The notes under the pieces: model-generated
The model's input: only the letters and a program-made list of their open reading frames with translations
Told to the model about the DNA's origin: nothing
Databases searched by the model: none
Source: Dokdonella_A sp963834755
GTDB lineage: Bacteria > Pseudomonadota > Gammaproteobacteria > Xanthomonadales > Rhodanobacteraceae
Direction of reading: 5' to 3'
Length of the DNA stretch: 64,000 nt
Assembly (NCBI GenBank): GCA_963834755.1
Contig: CAWICQ010000012.1
Span: forward strand, 558,001 to 622,000
Translations under genes and position numbers: made by a program
In this document: positions 23,327 through 32,939 of the stretch, in pieces
How positions within the stretch are numbered: the stretch's first letter is position 1
How the letters are laid out: each line of letters opens with the position of its first letter

Positions 23327-24760
23327 ATGACAAAAGCGAGAACAGGGATATCGTCCCGCTGGTTGCTGGCCCCGCTGATGCTCGTGCTGGTGAGCACCAG
23401 CGCATTTGCGGCGGCGGAGCTTCCCGATTTCACCGGCCTGGTCGAGAAATATGGACCTGCCGTCGTCAACGTGCAGGCGACCGGCAATCCGGAAAGCCAG
23501 TCGGACGATGGCGACGATCAGGACGTGCCCGAGATCTTCAAGCGCTTCTTCGGGCCCGGCGCGCCGATTCCGCATCCGCGCGGCGGCGGCCAACGCATAT
23601 CGATGGGCTCCGGTTTCATTATTTCCGCCGATGGCTACGTGCTGACCAACAACCACGTCGTCGACGGCGCCGATCAAGTGACGGTTCGTCTTTCGGATCG
23701 CCGCGAGCTCGACGCAAAAGTCGTCGGCACGGACGCCCAGTACGACATCGCATTGCTCAAGTTGAACGCCGGCAATTTGCCGGTCGTCAGCCTTGGCGAT
23801 TCGAAGAACGTCAAGGCCGGTCAGTGGGTCGTCGCGATCGGCTCGCCGTTCGGCTTCGATCATTCGGTCACCGCCGGCATCGTCAGCGCGATCGGGCGCA
23901 ACTTCGGCGGCGCCGATCAGCAGTACGTACCGTTCATCCAGACCGACGTGCCGATCAATCGCGGCAACTCGGGCGGCCCGCTGTTCAATCTCGGCGGCGA
24001 AGTCGTCGGCATCAATTCGCAGATTTTTTCGAACACCGGCGGCTTCATGGGCGTTTCGTTCGCGATTCCGATCGACATTGCGCTGAACGCGGTCGATCAG
24101 ATCAAGACGACCGGTCACGTCAGCCGCGGCATGATCGGCGTGCAGATTCAGAACGTAGACCGCGAGAATGCCAAGGGACTCGGCTTGCCGCGCATCGGTG
24201 GCGCGCTGGTCAACAAGGTCACGCCGGGCAGCAGCGCCGACAAGGCCGGCGTGCAGGTCGGCGATGTGATCTTGAGTTTTGCCGGTCATGAAATCGCGAC
24301 CTCGGCCGACCTGCCGCCGCTGGTCGGTTCGACCAAGCCGGGCACGAAGGCGAATCTCGTGGTTTTTCGCGACGGCAAGGACATGACGTTGCCTGTCACG
24401 GTCGGCGAACTGCCGGGCGAGAAAACGACGCTGGCGAATGCCGCGGGCGGCGGCGAGGCGGCGTCGCCGGCCAATGCGCTCGGCGTCGTGGTCGATGATC
24501 TCACCGCCGATCAGCGCAAGCAGCTCGGTATCGAGAACAACGAAGGTGTCGTCGTGACGCGCATCAGCGGCGCGTCGGCGCGTCGGGCCGCGCTGGCGCC
24601 TGGCGACGTCATCCTGATGATCGGCCGCAAGCCCGTCAAATCGATCAGCGACTTCAACGCCGCCGTCAAGGACGTCAAGCCGGGCGATTCGGTCATGCTG
24701 CTGGTGCGGCGCGAGGAGGCGACCAGCTTCATCGCGGTGCCGATTCCGAAGAAGGGCTAG
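23327..24760 (+). CDS. mucD: Periplasmic DegP/MucD-type serine protease
   Basis: 477 residues. The signal peptide (1-29) has a hydrophobic run LLAPLMLVLVSTSAFA. The catalytic triad is His110 (TNNHVVDG), Asp140 (QYDIALLKL) and Ser215 (RGNSGGPLF). Two PDZ domains follow (about 275-365 and 385-475), each with a carboxylate-binding loop of the GLGLP/LGVVV type. It degrades misfolded envelope proteins. A longer frame starts at 23216, but only the ATG at 23327 begins with a signal peptide. Position after rseB and a sigma-E-like promoter fit its stress role. Confidence 0.95.
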   Translation: MTKARTGISSRWLLAPLMLVLVSTSAFAAAELPDFTGLVEKYGPAVVNVQATGNPESQSDDGDDQDVPEIFKRFFGPGAPIPHPRGGGQRISMGSGFIISADGYVLTNNHVVDGADQVTVRLSDRRELDAKVVGTDAQYDIALLKLNAGNLPVVSLGDSKNVKAGQWVVAIGSPFGFDHSVTAGIVSAIGRNFGGADQQYVPFIQTDVPINRGNSGGPLFNLGGEVVGINSQIFSNTGGFMGVSFAIPIDIALNAVDQIKTTGHVSRGMIGVQIQNVDRENAKGLGLPRIGGALVNKVTPGSSADKAGVQVGDVILSFAGHEIATSADLPPLVGSTKPGTKANLVVFRDGKDMTLPVTVGELPGEKTTLANAAGGGEAASPANALGVVVDDLTADQRKQLGIENNEGVVVTRISGASARRAALAPGDVILMIGRKPVKSISDFNAAVKDVKPGDSVMLLVRREEATSFIAVPIPKKG

Positions 24761-24792
24761 GTCGTCTCGATCCTTGCGAAACGACGGCCATG

Positions 24793-24829
24793 GGCGTCGG
24801 CGCCGCAAAGCGCCGACGCCTTTGCTTTT
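24793..24829 (+). terminator. Rho-independent terminator after mucD
   Basis: GGCGTCGGCG and CGCCGACGCC form a perfect 10-bp stem (24793-24802 with 24811-24820), loop CCGCAAAG, followed by TTTGCTTTT. This is the clearest terminator on the plus strand of this region and isolates mucD from lepA. Confidence 0.85.
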
Positions 24830-24958
24830 GCGGCCGGCGCAGATATGTCGGATCGAGCGCCCCGGCGGTCTCCGGGACGGGCAATTCGGCGCTTCCGCGC
24901 CGTTTCTGCGATAATTCCACGCTTGTGTCCGTCGCCGGCTCCCGGCCATCCGCTCTCG

Positions 24959-26752
24959 ATGCTGCTCATCCGCAATTTCTCGATCATCGCGCACGTCGAC
25001 CACGGCAAATCGACGCTGGCCGATCGCATCATCCAGCTTTGCGGCGGCCTCTCCGAGCGCGAGATGGAAGCGCAGGTGCTCGACAACAATCCGATCGAGC
25101 GCGAGCGCGGCATCACGATCAAGGCACAGTCGGTGTCGCTGCCCTATACGGCGAAGAACGGCAAAACCTATCAGCTCAATTTCATCGACACGCCCGGGCA
25201 CGTCGACTTCAGCTACGAAGTGAGCCGCTCGCTCGCCGCGTGCGAGGGCGCGTTGCTGGTCGTCGACGCGGCGCAGGGTGTGGAGGCGCAGTCGGTCGCC
25301 AACTGCTACACCGCGATCGAAATGGGCCTCGAAGTCGTGCCGGTGCTCAACAAGATCGATTTGCCGACCGCCGATGTCGATCGCACCAAACAGGAAATCG
25401 AGGCCGTCATCGGCATCCACGCGGATGATGCGATCGCGATCAGCGCCAAGACCGGCGAGAACGTCGACCTGGTACTCGAGGCGATCGTTGCGCGTATCCC
25501 GCCGCCGCGGCCGCGCGATACCGACAAGCTGCAGGCGCTGATCATCGATTCATGGTTCGACAACTATCTCGGCGTCGTCTCGCTGGTGCGCGTGATGCAG
25601 GGCGAGATCAAGCCGCGCGACAAGGTCCTGGTGATGTCGACCGGACGCGCTCACGAAGTCGATCAGGTCGGCGTGTTCACGCCGAAGCGGACGCCGCGTG
25701 AAAAGCTCGCGGCCGGCGAAGTCGGCTGGGTCACCGCCGCGATCAAGGATGTGCACGGCGCTCCGGTCGGCGACACGCTGACGCAGGCGCGCGATCCGGC
25801 GCCGCATCCGTTGCCGGGTTTCCGCAAAGTGCAGCCGCGTGTGTTTGCGGGACTCTTTCCGGTGGTCGCCGACGACTATCCGGCCGTGCGCGAGGCGCTC
25901 GACAAGCTCAAGCTCAACGACGCATCACTGTACTTCGAACCCGAGACCTCAGAAGCAATGGGATTCGGCTTCCGCTGCGGGTTTCTCGGCCTTCTGCACA
26001 TGGACATCGTGCAGGAACGGCTCGAGCGCGAGTACAGTCTCAATCTGATCAGCACGGCGCCGACGGTCGTCTACGAAGTGCTGCAGACCGATGGCACGAT
26101 CCTGCAGCTCGACAACCCGGCCAAGCTGCCGCCGGCGCAGTACGTCGAGGAGATTCGCGAGCCGATCATCGTCGCGAATATTTTGACGCCGCCGGATTTC
26201 GTCGGCAACGTGATCACGTTGTGCGAGGAAAAACGCGGCGTGCAGCGTTCGATCCATTATCTGGCGACGCAGGTGCAGATCAGCTACGAGTTGCCGCTGG
26301 CCGAAGTCGTGCTCGATTTCTTCGACAAGCTGAAATCGGTATCGCGCGGTTACGCGTCGATGGATTACCACTTCGAGCGTTTCGATGCGGGTCCGTTCGT
26401 GCGTCTGGATGTGCTGATCAACGGCGAGCGCGTCGATGCGTTGAGCCTCATCGTTCATCGCACCCTGGCCGATCGGCGTGGGCGCGAGCTGGTCGAGCGC
26501 ATGAAGGATCTGATCCCGCGCCAGCAATTCGATGTGGCGATCCAGGCCGCGATCGGCGCTCAGGTCATCGCCCGCTCGACGGTCAAGGCGCTGCGCAAGA
26601 ACGTCTTGGCGAAGTGCTATGGCGGCGACGTGACGCGCAAGCGCAAACTTCTGGAAAAGCAAAAAGAAGGCAAGAAGCGCATGAAGCAGGTCGGTCGCGT
26701 CGAGATTCCGCAGGAAGCCTTCCTCGCTGTCCTGCAGACGGACACCAAATAA
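24959..26752 (+). CDS. lepA: Elongation factor 4 (LepA GTPase)
   Basis: 597 residues, the normal LepA length. G-domain motifs are HVDHGKST (G1), DTPGHVDF (G3) and NKIDLP (G4). Domain layout matches EF-G without domain IV, and the LepA-specific C-terminal domain ends in GDVTRKRKLLEKQKEGKKRM. LepA acts in 30S subunit biogenesis and translation initiation. A longer frame begins at 24845, but the ATG at 24959 gives the family start LLIRNFSIIAHVDHGK. A -10-like GATAAT with an extended TGC lies at 24908-24915. lepB follows 37 bp later. Confidence 0.96.
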   Translation: MLLIRNFSIIAHVDHGKSTLADRIIQLCGGLSEREMEAQVLDNNPIERERGITIKAQSVSLPYTAKNGKTYQLNFIDTPGHVDFSYEVSRSLAACEGALLVVDAAQGVEAQSVANCYTAIEMGLEVVPVLNKIDLPTADVDRTKQEIEAVIGIHADDAIAISAKTGENVDLVLEAIVARIPPPRPRDTDKLQALIIDSWFDNYLGVVSLVRVMQGEIKPRDKVLVMSTGRAHEVDQVGVFTPKRTPREKLAAGEVGWVTAAIKDVHGAPVGDTLTQARDPAPHPLPGFRKVQPRVFAGLFPVVADDYPAVREALDKLKLNDASLYFEPETSEAMGFGFRCGFLGLLHMDIVQERLEREYSLNLISTAPTVVYEVLQTDGTILQLDNPAKLPPAQYVEEIREPIIVANILTPPDFVGNVITLCEEKRGVQRSIHYLATQVQISYELPLAEVVLDFFDKLKSVSRGYASMDYHFERFDAGPFVRLDVLINGERVDALSLIVHRTLADRRGRELVERMKDLIPRQQFDVAIQAAIGAQVIARSTVKALRKNVLAKCYGGDVTRKRKLLEKQKEGKKRMKQVGRVEIPQEAFLAVLQTDTK

Positions 26753-26789
26753 GCGGGCGCGAGGTCGCGCCGTAGCAAACCAAGGAACG

Positions 26790-27626
26790 ATGATGGATTT
26801 CGATTTCGCACTGCTGCTGGTCATTCTTACCGCCGTCACGGGAATCCTGTGGCTGGCGGACCGACTGCTGCTGGCGCCCGTGCGCCGTCGCCGCGCCGCG
26901 GCGCTCGAGAACATGAGCTCACTGCCCGCGACCGAGCGCAAGACGCGCGCCGAAGAGGCGCTGCGCGAGCCGGTCATCACCGAATACGCGCGCTCGTTCT
27001 TCCCGGTACTGCTGCTGATCCTGGGGTTCCGCTCGTTCCTGGCCGAGCCGTTCAAGATTCCGTCGGGCTCGATGATGCCGACGCTGCTCGTCGGCGATTT
27101 CATCCTCGTCAACAAGTTCGCTTACGGCTTGCGTCTGCCGGTCCTCAATACCAAGATTCTCGCGGTCGGCGAGCCCAAGCGCGGCGACGTGTTCGTGTTC
27201 CGCTATCCGGAGAATCCGAAAGAGGACTACATCAAGCGCGTGATCGGGCTGCCAGGCGACGAGATCACCTATCGCAACAAGACGCTTTACATCAACGGCA
27301 AGGAAATCGCCGAAAGTTATCTAGGGCCCTATACCGGCCCGTCGGAGCCGAGCAACCGGATGACCGGCGCGCAGGTCAAGCTGGAACAGCTCGAAGGCGT
27401 CGATCACCGTATCATGGAGCTCCCGCAGCTGCAGATCGGGCACGAGGGAACGTGGAAAGTGCCGGATGGTTACTACTTCGCGATGGGGGATAATCGCGAT
27501 AATAGCCTCGACAGCCGCTTCTGGGGCTTCGTCCCGGAGGCAAACCTGGTTGGCAAGGCGCTGATCGTCTGGATGAACTGGGACAACGGGATCGATTTCG
27601 GCCGCATCGGCACGCTGATCAAATAG
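26790..27626 (+). CDS. lepB: Signal peptidase I
   Basis: 278 residues. Two N-terminal membrane helices (about 6-28 and 68-84) precede the periplasmic catalytic domain. The Ser-Lys dyad is Ser94 in PSGSMMPTL and Lys149 in YIKRVIGLPGD; box E is GDNRDNSLDSRFWG. It removes signal peptides from exported proteins. An ATG at 26793 directly after the first ATG could also serve. It lies between lepA and DUF4845, the usual gammaproteobacterial order. Confidence 0.96.
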   Translation: MMDFDFALLLVILTAVTGILWLADRLLLAPVRRRRAAALENMSSLPATERKTRAEEALREPVITEYARSFFPVLLLILGFRSFLAEPFKIPSGSMMPTLLVGDFILVNKFAYGLRLPVLNTKILAVGEPKRGDVFVFRYPENPKEDYIKRVIGLPGDEITYRNKTLYINGKEIAESYLGPYTGPSEPSNRMTGAQVKLEQLEGVDHRIMELPQLQIGHEGTWKVPDGYYFAMGDNRDNSLDSRFWGFVPEANLVGKALIVWMNWDNGIDFGRIGTLIK

Positions 27627-27666
27627 GCCGCTTCCGGCCGCTCATCGGTAGCAACGGGGGAACAGC

Positions 27667-28056
27667 ATGAACATGCAGCGCAATACACGCGGAATCACGC
27701 TGATCGGGTTTCTGGTGCTGCTTTGCATCGGGGGCTTCTTCGCGTACATGGTGATGCGGTTGCTGCCGATGTACGTCGAGTATTTCGGCGTGCTGAAGAC
27801 CATGGAAATGGTCAAGAACGAGCCGGGCGCGGCGCAGAAATCGCTCGACGAAATCCGCCGCGACGTGATACTCAAGTTCAACACGCAATACGTGGACGAA
27901 GCCGACGTGCCGCCGCAGGCGATCCAGGTTCGTCGCGAAGGCGGCGCGGCCACCCTTCGCATCGCCTACGAAAAACGCGTTCCGTTCGTCTACAACATCG
28001 ATCTCGTCGCCACCTTCGACAAGTCGGTCAATCTCAGCAACGCCGGTGCCGAATAA
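27667..28056 (+). CDS. DUF4845 membrane protein
   Basis: 129 residues with an N-terminal helix (ITLIGFLVLLCIGGFFAYMVMRLLP, about 10-33) that looks like a pilin-type signal, and a C-terminal periplasmic domain. The family (DUF4845) is nearly always found between lepB and rnc, as here. Conserved pattern: PMYVEYFGVLKTM and YEKRVPFVYNIDLVATF. Function unknown; a role tied to LepB or to envelope stress is only inferred from the fixed gene order. Its 3' end overlaps rnc by 11 nt. Confidence 0.93.
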   Translation: MNMQRNTRGITLIGFLVLLCIGGFFAYMVMRLLPMYVEYFGVLKTMEMVKNEPGAAQKSLDEIRRDVILKFNTQYVDEADVPPQAIQVRREGGAATLRIAYEKRVPFVYNIDLVATFDKSVNLSNAGAE

Positions 28057-28717
28057 CGCGACCTCCGCGCTCGGTCATGTATTTGCCAATCCCGCGCTGC
28101 TGGCGCAGGCGCTGACGCATCGGAGCGCAGGTCAGCACAACAACGAGCGGCTCGAATTCCTCGGCGATGCGCTCGTCAATCTCATCGTCGCCGAGCTCAT
28201 TTTCGAACAGCATCCGCGCGCCGACGAAGGCGAGATGACGCGCTTGCGCGCCGCGCTCGTGAACGGCACGGCGTTGGCGGCGATGGCGCGCGACGCTGAG
28301 ATCGGCGACATCTTGCATCTCGGTCCTGGTGAGCTCAAGAGCGGCGGCTTTCGCCGCGACTCGATTCTCGCCGACGCTTTCGAAGCCGTCATCGCCGCGA
28401 TCTATCAAGACGCTGGCTGGTCGACATGCCGCGCGATCGTGCGCGGTCTTTTCGCCGAACGTAGCGCAACAGGCACCGGCACGCCGAAAGACGCCAAGAC
28501 GCGGCTGCAGGAACGGCTGCAAGCGCTCGCGATGGCATTGCCGGTGTACGAGCTCGTCGCCAGCCACGGCAATGATCATGCGAAGACGTTCGAAGTCGAA
28601 TGCCGAGTCGATGAACTCGCCATTCGCGCGTCGGCATCCGGCTCGACGCGGCGCGGAGCGGAGCAGGCCGCTGCGGAACAAGTCCTGCTCATGCTCGATG
28701 CCGGATCGAGCGCATGA
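28046..28717 (+). CDS. rnc: Ribonuclease III
   Basis: 223 residues from a GTG start overlapping DUF4845 by 11 nt. The signature NERLEFLGDALVN holds the catalytic acidic residues, and DAFEAVIAAIYQDAG is the second metal-binding stretch. A double-stranded RNA-binding domain follows (about 150-220: KTRLQERLQA and RRGAEQAAAEQVLL). It processes rRNA precursors and other duplex RNAs as a homodimer. The stop overlaps the era start (ATGA), the usual rnc-era coupling. Confidence 0.96.
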   Translation: MPNNATSALGHVFANPALLAQALTHRSAGQHNNERLEFLGDALVNLIVAELIFEQHPRADEGEMTRLRAALVNGTALAAMARDAEIGDILHLGPGELKSGGFRRDSILADAFEAVIAAIYQDAGWSTCRAIVRGLFAERSATGTGTPKDAKTRLQERLQALAMALPVYELVASHGNDHAKTFEVECRVDELAIRASASGSTRRGAEQAAAEQVLLMLDAGSSA

Positions 28718-29619
28718 ACGAGCAATCCGCATCGCCGCATCGTTTCGGTCAGGTCGCTCTGGTCGGCCGTCCAAACGTCGGCAAGTCGACCCTGCTGAAC
28801 GCATTCGTCGGAGCGCCGCTCAGCATCGTCACGCCCAAGCCGCAGACGACGCGCCATCGCATCGTCGGCATCGCCACGCGCGCGGACGCACAAGTCGTTT
28901 TTCTCGACACGCCGGGTCTGCATCAAGGCGACAAGCGTGCGATGAGCCGCCAGCTGAACCGCGTCGCGCGCCAGGTGCCTGGGGAAGCCGATGTCGTGAT
29001 CCACGTCATCGATGCGCTGCGCTGGACCGACGAGGACGAAGACGTCTGGCGCGTCGTGGCCCAGGCTTCGAAACCACGACTGCTCGCAATGAACAAGGTC
29101 GATCGCGTCACCGATAAGGGACGCTTGCTGCCGTTCGCGGCCGAGCGCATGCGCGAACACGACTATGCCGCCGTGCATTTCATCGCAGCGCGGCGCGGCG
29201 ACGGCGTCGAGGCGCTTCTGGACGACGTCATCACACGCTTGCCGGAAGGCGTCGCCGTCTATGGCGACGACGAAATGACCGATCGCAGCGAGCGTTTCCT
29301 CGCGGCGGAATTCATTCGCGAACAATTGATGCTGAATTTCTCCGCGGAATTGCCTTATGCGGCCGCGGTCGAGATCGAGAGCTTCGAAGATGCCGGCGGC
29401 GTCGCGCGGATCGGCGCCGTGATCTGGGTCGAGCGCGAAGGACAGAAGGCGATCGTGATCGGCGCCGGCGGCCGCCAGCTCAAGACGATCGGCACCGCGG
29501 CCCGACGCGCGATGGAACGCATGTTCGGCCGCCGCGTATTCCTCGAACTCTGGGTGCGCGTGCGGGAATCGTGGAGCGACGATGAAGCGATGCTCCGGCG
29601 GCTGGGTTACGGCGATTGA
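28714..29619 (+). CDS. era: GTPase Era
   Basis: 301 residues. G motifs: GRPNVGKST (G1), DTPGLHQG (G3) and NKVDRV (G4), with PQTTRHRIVGI as switch I. The C-terminal KH domain starts near 205 (FIREQLMLNFSAELPYAAAVEIE) and has VIGAGGRQLKTIGTAAR, the RNA-binding GxxG. Era binds the 3' end of 16S rRNA during 30S assembly. The start overlaps the rnc stop by 4 nt. Confidence 0.97.
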   Translation: MNEQSASPHRFGQVALVGRPNVGKSTLLNAFVGAPLSIVTPKPQTTRHRIVGIATRADAQVVFLDTPGLHQGDKRAMSRQLNRVARQVPGEADVVIHVIDALRWTDEDEDVWRVVAQASKPRLLAMNKVDRVTDKGRLLPFAAERMREHDYAAVHFIAARRGDGVEALLDDVITRLPEGVAVYGDDEMTDRSERFLAAEFIREQLMLNFSAELPYAAAVEIESFEDAGGVARIGAVIWVEREGQKAIVIGAGGRQLKTIGTAARRAMERMFGRRVFLELWVRVRESWSDDEAMLRRLGYGD

Positions 29620-29729
29620 AGCTGTCGCACGCGCTCAAACTCACAGTGCGCTCTTTCATGCCAGCAGCGGAACAACATCGTCATCCACGCTACAGTTGTC
29701 CGTTCGACGGCTAGGCTCGGCAACGTCCC

Positions 29730-30497
29730 GTGTCCGCCACGCGCATCGAGCAGCAACCCGGTTTCGTCTTGCACGCGCGGCCATGGCGCGAAACATCAAT
29801 GCTTATCGAGGCATTCTCGCGCGACCATGGCCGTGTCGGCCTCGTCGCGCGCGGCGTGCGCAGCGCAAGAAGCCGCTTCCCGCGCGCGAGTCTGCAGCCG
29901 CTGCAGCCGCTTTTGCTGAGCTGGAGCGCACGCGGCGAGCTCGGTACGCTGACTGCCGCCGAGCAAACCGGAACGCGCTGGATTCTCTCGGGTGATGCGC
30001 TGCTCGCCGGCATCTATGTCAACGAGCTGGTGCTGCGTCTCACCAGTCGCAACGATGCGCATTCGACGGCGTTCGCGGCCTATACGGAATGTCTGGCGCG
30101 GCTGGCCGAAGGGACGGACATCGCGTGGACATTGCGCCGGTTCGAACGCGACTTTCTCGCCGACCTCGGCTACGCGCTGATGTTGACGCAAAGCGCGGAC
30201 GGCGCGCCGATCGATGCCGCCGCGAGTTACGCGTATGTCGCCGACTCCGGCCCGATGCCGTGGCGTGAAACCAGCAGCTTGCCGCGGGTCAGTGGCGCCG
30301 CATTGATCGCGCTCGATCGCGACGAGACGCCCGCGGCTTCGCAATTGACGGAATTGCGCCGGCTGATGCGCTCGGTGATCAGCCATCTCATCGGCGGCAG
30401 TCTCAATGCATGGGGACTTTCGTCACGCCGTCTGCTCGACATCGCCGATGGCGCGGCACCTGCAGCTCCGAGCTCGGAATCGTCCGACTTCGTCTAA
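29730..30497 (+). CDS. recO: DNA repair protein RecO
   Basis: 255 residues from a GTG start. The N-terminal OB fold is recognisable (GFVLHARPWRETSMLIEAFSRDHGR and LVARGVR), followed by the helical domain with LLAGIYVNELVLRL and RRFERDFLADLGYAL. RecO loads RecA on SSB-coated DNA with RecR and anneals strands. It follows era after 110 bp, the usual gammaproteobacterial neighbourhood, but pdxJ does not follow; instead a receiver-HPt gene converges, overlapping by 4 nt. Confidence 0.93.
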   Translation: MSATRIEQQPGFVLHARPWRETSMLIEAFSRDHGRVGLVARGVRSARSRFPRASLQPLQPLLLSWSARGELGTLTAAEQTGTRWILSGDALLAGIYVNELVLRLTSRNDAHSTAFAAYTECLARLAEGTDIAWTLRRFERDFLADLGYALMLTQSADGAPIDAAASYAYVADSGPMPWRETSSLPRVSGAALIALDRDETPAASQLTELRRLMRSVISHLIGGSLNAWGLSSRRLLDIADGAAPAAPSSESSDFV

Positions 30498-31237
30498 ACG
30501 GTCGGAGGGTCGGAAGCGAGCAGCTTCGCGCGCACAGCGGCGCACGCAGCAAGGAAATCGGCCATCGCTGCCTTTGGCCAGGCGTTTTCTGCATCCAGGG
30601 CGGACCTCAGCACCGCGCCGGCACGAGCGAGCGCGGGCGTTCCGCAAAATCCGGCCGATGCATCGAGGCGATGCAAACGATCGCGCAGCGCAGCGGCGTC
30701 AGTGCGCACGGCGAGGCTGTCGAGCTCGGCGGGCAATGCATCGAGCTCGGCGACCAGCAACCCGCGCAGCGCCGCAACGATCGATCGGTCGCCACCGACG
30801 GCGGCGAGCGCGCTCGCATCATCGAGTTGCTCGCCGACGTCGGCGCTTCGCGTGGCCGTTTGTCCGCTCGAGGATTCGACATGGCGAGCGAGCAGCGCAC
30901 GCAGCGCATCGATGCTGACCGGTTTTGCGATCACGTCGACGAATCCCGCGGCGATCAGCGCGCGGTGAGCCGTTTCGTCGGCGCTCGCGGTCGTTGCGAT
31001 GGCAGGTGTCCGTCGCGACGGTCCGGATTCCGCGCGAATGCGGGCGAGGGCCTGTGCGCCGTCGAGCTCGGGCATGCGCGCATCGAACAAGAGCAAATCG
31101 AACAGCGTGCGCCGCGCTTGCGTGACGGCTTCGGCGCCATCGCGAGCGAGCTCGCAGCCGAACCCCAGCTGCGCCGTCGCTTCGGCGAAGAAGCGAAGCG
31201 TCACGGGGTTGTCGTCGGCGATCAGGATCTTCGGCAC
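30494..31237 (-). CDS. Response regulator with C-terminal HPt domain
   Basis: 247 residues. The receiver domain (about 1-118) has ILIADDNP, the phospho-acceptor Asp in LLLFDARMPELDG and Lys in VIAKPVS. The C-terminal domain (about 150-240) resembles HPt, with LHRLDASAGFCG in place of the usual HxLKGS, so the phospho-His is kept but the following Lys is Asp. It is the C-terminal output of a phosphorelay with no DNA-binding part. The GTG at 31237 is chosen because upstream residues do not look like protein; an ATG at 31348 is the longer alternative. No histidine kinase gene is adjacent. Confidence 0.75.
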   Translation of the reverse strand: MPKILIADDNPVTLRFFAEATAQLGFGCELARDGAEAVTQARRTLFDLLLFDARMPELDGAQALARIRAESGPSRRTPAIATTASADETAHRALIAAGFVDVIAKPVSIDALRALLARHVESSSGQTATRSADVGEQLDDASALAAVGGDRSIVAALRGLLVAELDALPAELDSLAVRTDAAALRDRLHRLDASAGFCGTPALARAGAVLRSALDAENAWPKAAMADFLAACAAVRAKLLASDPPTV

Positions 31238-31578
31238 GGCGGCTTGCTGGAGATGCGAGGACGGCAGAATGGCGCCCGTCACGACGATCGTCAATCGAAC
31301 GGACCTGCCGCGCGTGAAGGCGCCACAGAATGCATCGAAGGCGATCAAATTCGATCACGTGTGAGCGAATTCCGAAGCGAACTCCGACGTCGAAGAATGA
31401 CATATGGAGCGTAATTGGGCCGACGCGGGCGAGGAGCGAGAGAGTGCGAAGTCGAACAAATCGCGCGGACAGCGTGGTATCGCCGTGCGCCGCCGCCGCG
31501 CCGAAACGTAGATAATCCACAAGGTGCCCCAAGCGGCTGACGGTCGCACGAAGCCGTCTTTCACTCTGCAGGCGTCGC
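31238..31578. other. Intergenic region between divergent genes
   Basis: 341 bp with no gene I can support. A GATAAT at 31511-31516 could be the -10 for rlmD, but no good -35 lies 16-18 bp upstream. No repeat, terminator hairpin or RNA motif was recognised. The region would become shorter if the receiver-HPt gene starts at 31348. Confidence 0.6.
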
Positions 31579-32874
31579 ATGCCCGACCAAGAAGTCGAAA
31601 TCACCGATCTTTCCCACGATGGCCGCGGCGTCGCACACGTCGACGGCAAGGCCGTTTTCGTGATCGGTGCGCTGCCCGGCGAGCGCGCCATCGTGCGCAT
31701 CGCCGCGCGACATCGAAATTTCGACGAAGCGCGCATTGAGAGTCTGTTGACGCGATCGCCGCTTCGCGTCGAGCCGCGCTGCCCGCACTTCGGGACCTGC
31801 GGCGGCTGCGCGCTGCAGCATCTGTCGGTCCCCGCGCAGATCGAAGCCAAACAGCGCGTGCTCGCCGAGAATTTCGAGCGCATCGGCAAAGTCGAGCCGC
31901 GGCGCTGGCTGGATCCACTCACGGACGAGGCCTGGGGCTATCGCCGCAAAGCTCGTCTTTCAGTCAAGTGGGTCGCGAAGAAAGGCAAGGTGCTCGTCGG
32001 TTTCCGCGAGGACAATCCGCGCTTCGTCGCCGATCTTTCCGTCTGCCACACATTGCTGCCGGAAGTCGGGCAGCGCATCGCCGCGCTCGGCGAGCTCGTC
32101 ACGTCGCTCGAGGCGAAAGGCGGGATCGCGCAGATCGAAATCGCCGCGGGCGACGCGACGGTTGCGCTCGTGTTCCGCAATCTGCAGCCGTTGTCGGCGT
32201 CGGATACGGCGAAGCTCATGGCGTTCGGCCAGGCGCACGATCTGGCGATCCTGCTGCAACCGGGCGGGCCTGAGAGCGTTCACACGCTGTGGCCGCACGA
32301 CGTGCGCTTGTCGTTTCGTATCGCAGAATCCGACGTCGAAATCGCGTTCAAACCGCTCGATTTCATACAGGTCAACGCCGGCATGAATCGGCGCATGATC
32401 CGGCGCACGCTCGAGCTTCTCGATCCTCAACCGGCCGACCGGGTCCTCGACCTCTTCTGCGGGCTCGGCAATTTCACGTTGCCGCTGGCGCGGAGTGCCG
32501 GGTGCGTCGTCGGAATCGAGGGCGACGCCGCGCTCGTGGCCCGCGCGCGCGAAAACGCTGCCGCGAACGGCATCGCGAACACGGAGTTCTTCGCTGCGGA
32601 CCTCGCGGCCGATCAGCGCGGCGCGCCGTGGGCCATTCGCGACTATGACAAGATGCTGCTCGATCCGCCGCGCTCCGGTGCTGCGGCTGTATTCGAATAT
32701 TTGCCGCGCAAAGCGAGCCGGCGCTTGGTCTATGTGTCGTGTCACCCGGGGTCGCTCGCGCGCGACGCCGGTACGCTCGTGCAACAGCATGGGTTTGAAC
32801 TGGTCGCGGCGGGCGCCATGGACATGTTTCCGCACACGGCTCACGTCGAGTCGATTGCGCTGTTCGAGCGTTGA
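31579..32874 (+). CDS. rlmD: 23S rRNA (uracil-1939-C5)-methyltransferase
   Basis: 431 residues. The N-terminal TRAM domain (about 1-60) is followed by the 4Fe-4S site with Cys68, Cys74, Cys77 in CPHFGTCGGC and a fourth Cys in DLSVCHTLL. The SAM-binding domain has VLDLFCGLGNFTLPLA and DPPRSGA; the catalytic Cys is in YVSCHPGSLARD and the general base Glu in HTAHVESIALFER. These separate RlmD from RlmC and TrmA. It methylates U1939 of 23S rRNA. Confidence 0.94.
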   Translation: MPDQEVEITDLSHDGRGVAHVDGKAVFVIGALPGERAIVRIAARHRNFDEARIESLLTRSPLRVEPRCPHFGTCGGCALQHLSVPAQIEAKQRVLAENFERIGKVEPRRWLDPLTDEAWGYRRKARLSVKWVAKKGKVLVGFREDNPRFVADLSVCHTLLPEVGQRIAALGELVTSLEAKGGIAQIEIAAGDATVALVFRNLQPLSASDTAKLMAFGQAHDLAILLQPGGPESVHTLWPHDVRLSFRIAESDVEIAFKPLDFIQVNAGMNRRMIRRTLELLDPQPADRVLDLFCGLGNFTLPLARSAGCVVGIEGDAALVARARENAAANGIANTEFFAADLAADQRGAPWAIRDYDKMLLDPPRSGAAAVFEYLPRKASRRLVYVSCHPGSLARDAGTLVQQHGFELVAAGAMDMFPHTAHVESIALFER

Positions 32875-32939
32875 GACTTCTTGGCGCGATGTCCATACGA
32901 AACGGCGCGGCGCCTGACTCACTCGACTGGAACCAAGCG

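Noticed and set aside
26756..26771. GGCGCGA/TCGCGCC hairpin between lepA and lepB as a terminator
   Set aside because: Two-base loop and no T-run; lepA-lepB are expected to be co-transcribed.
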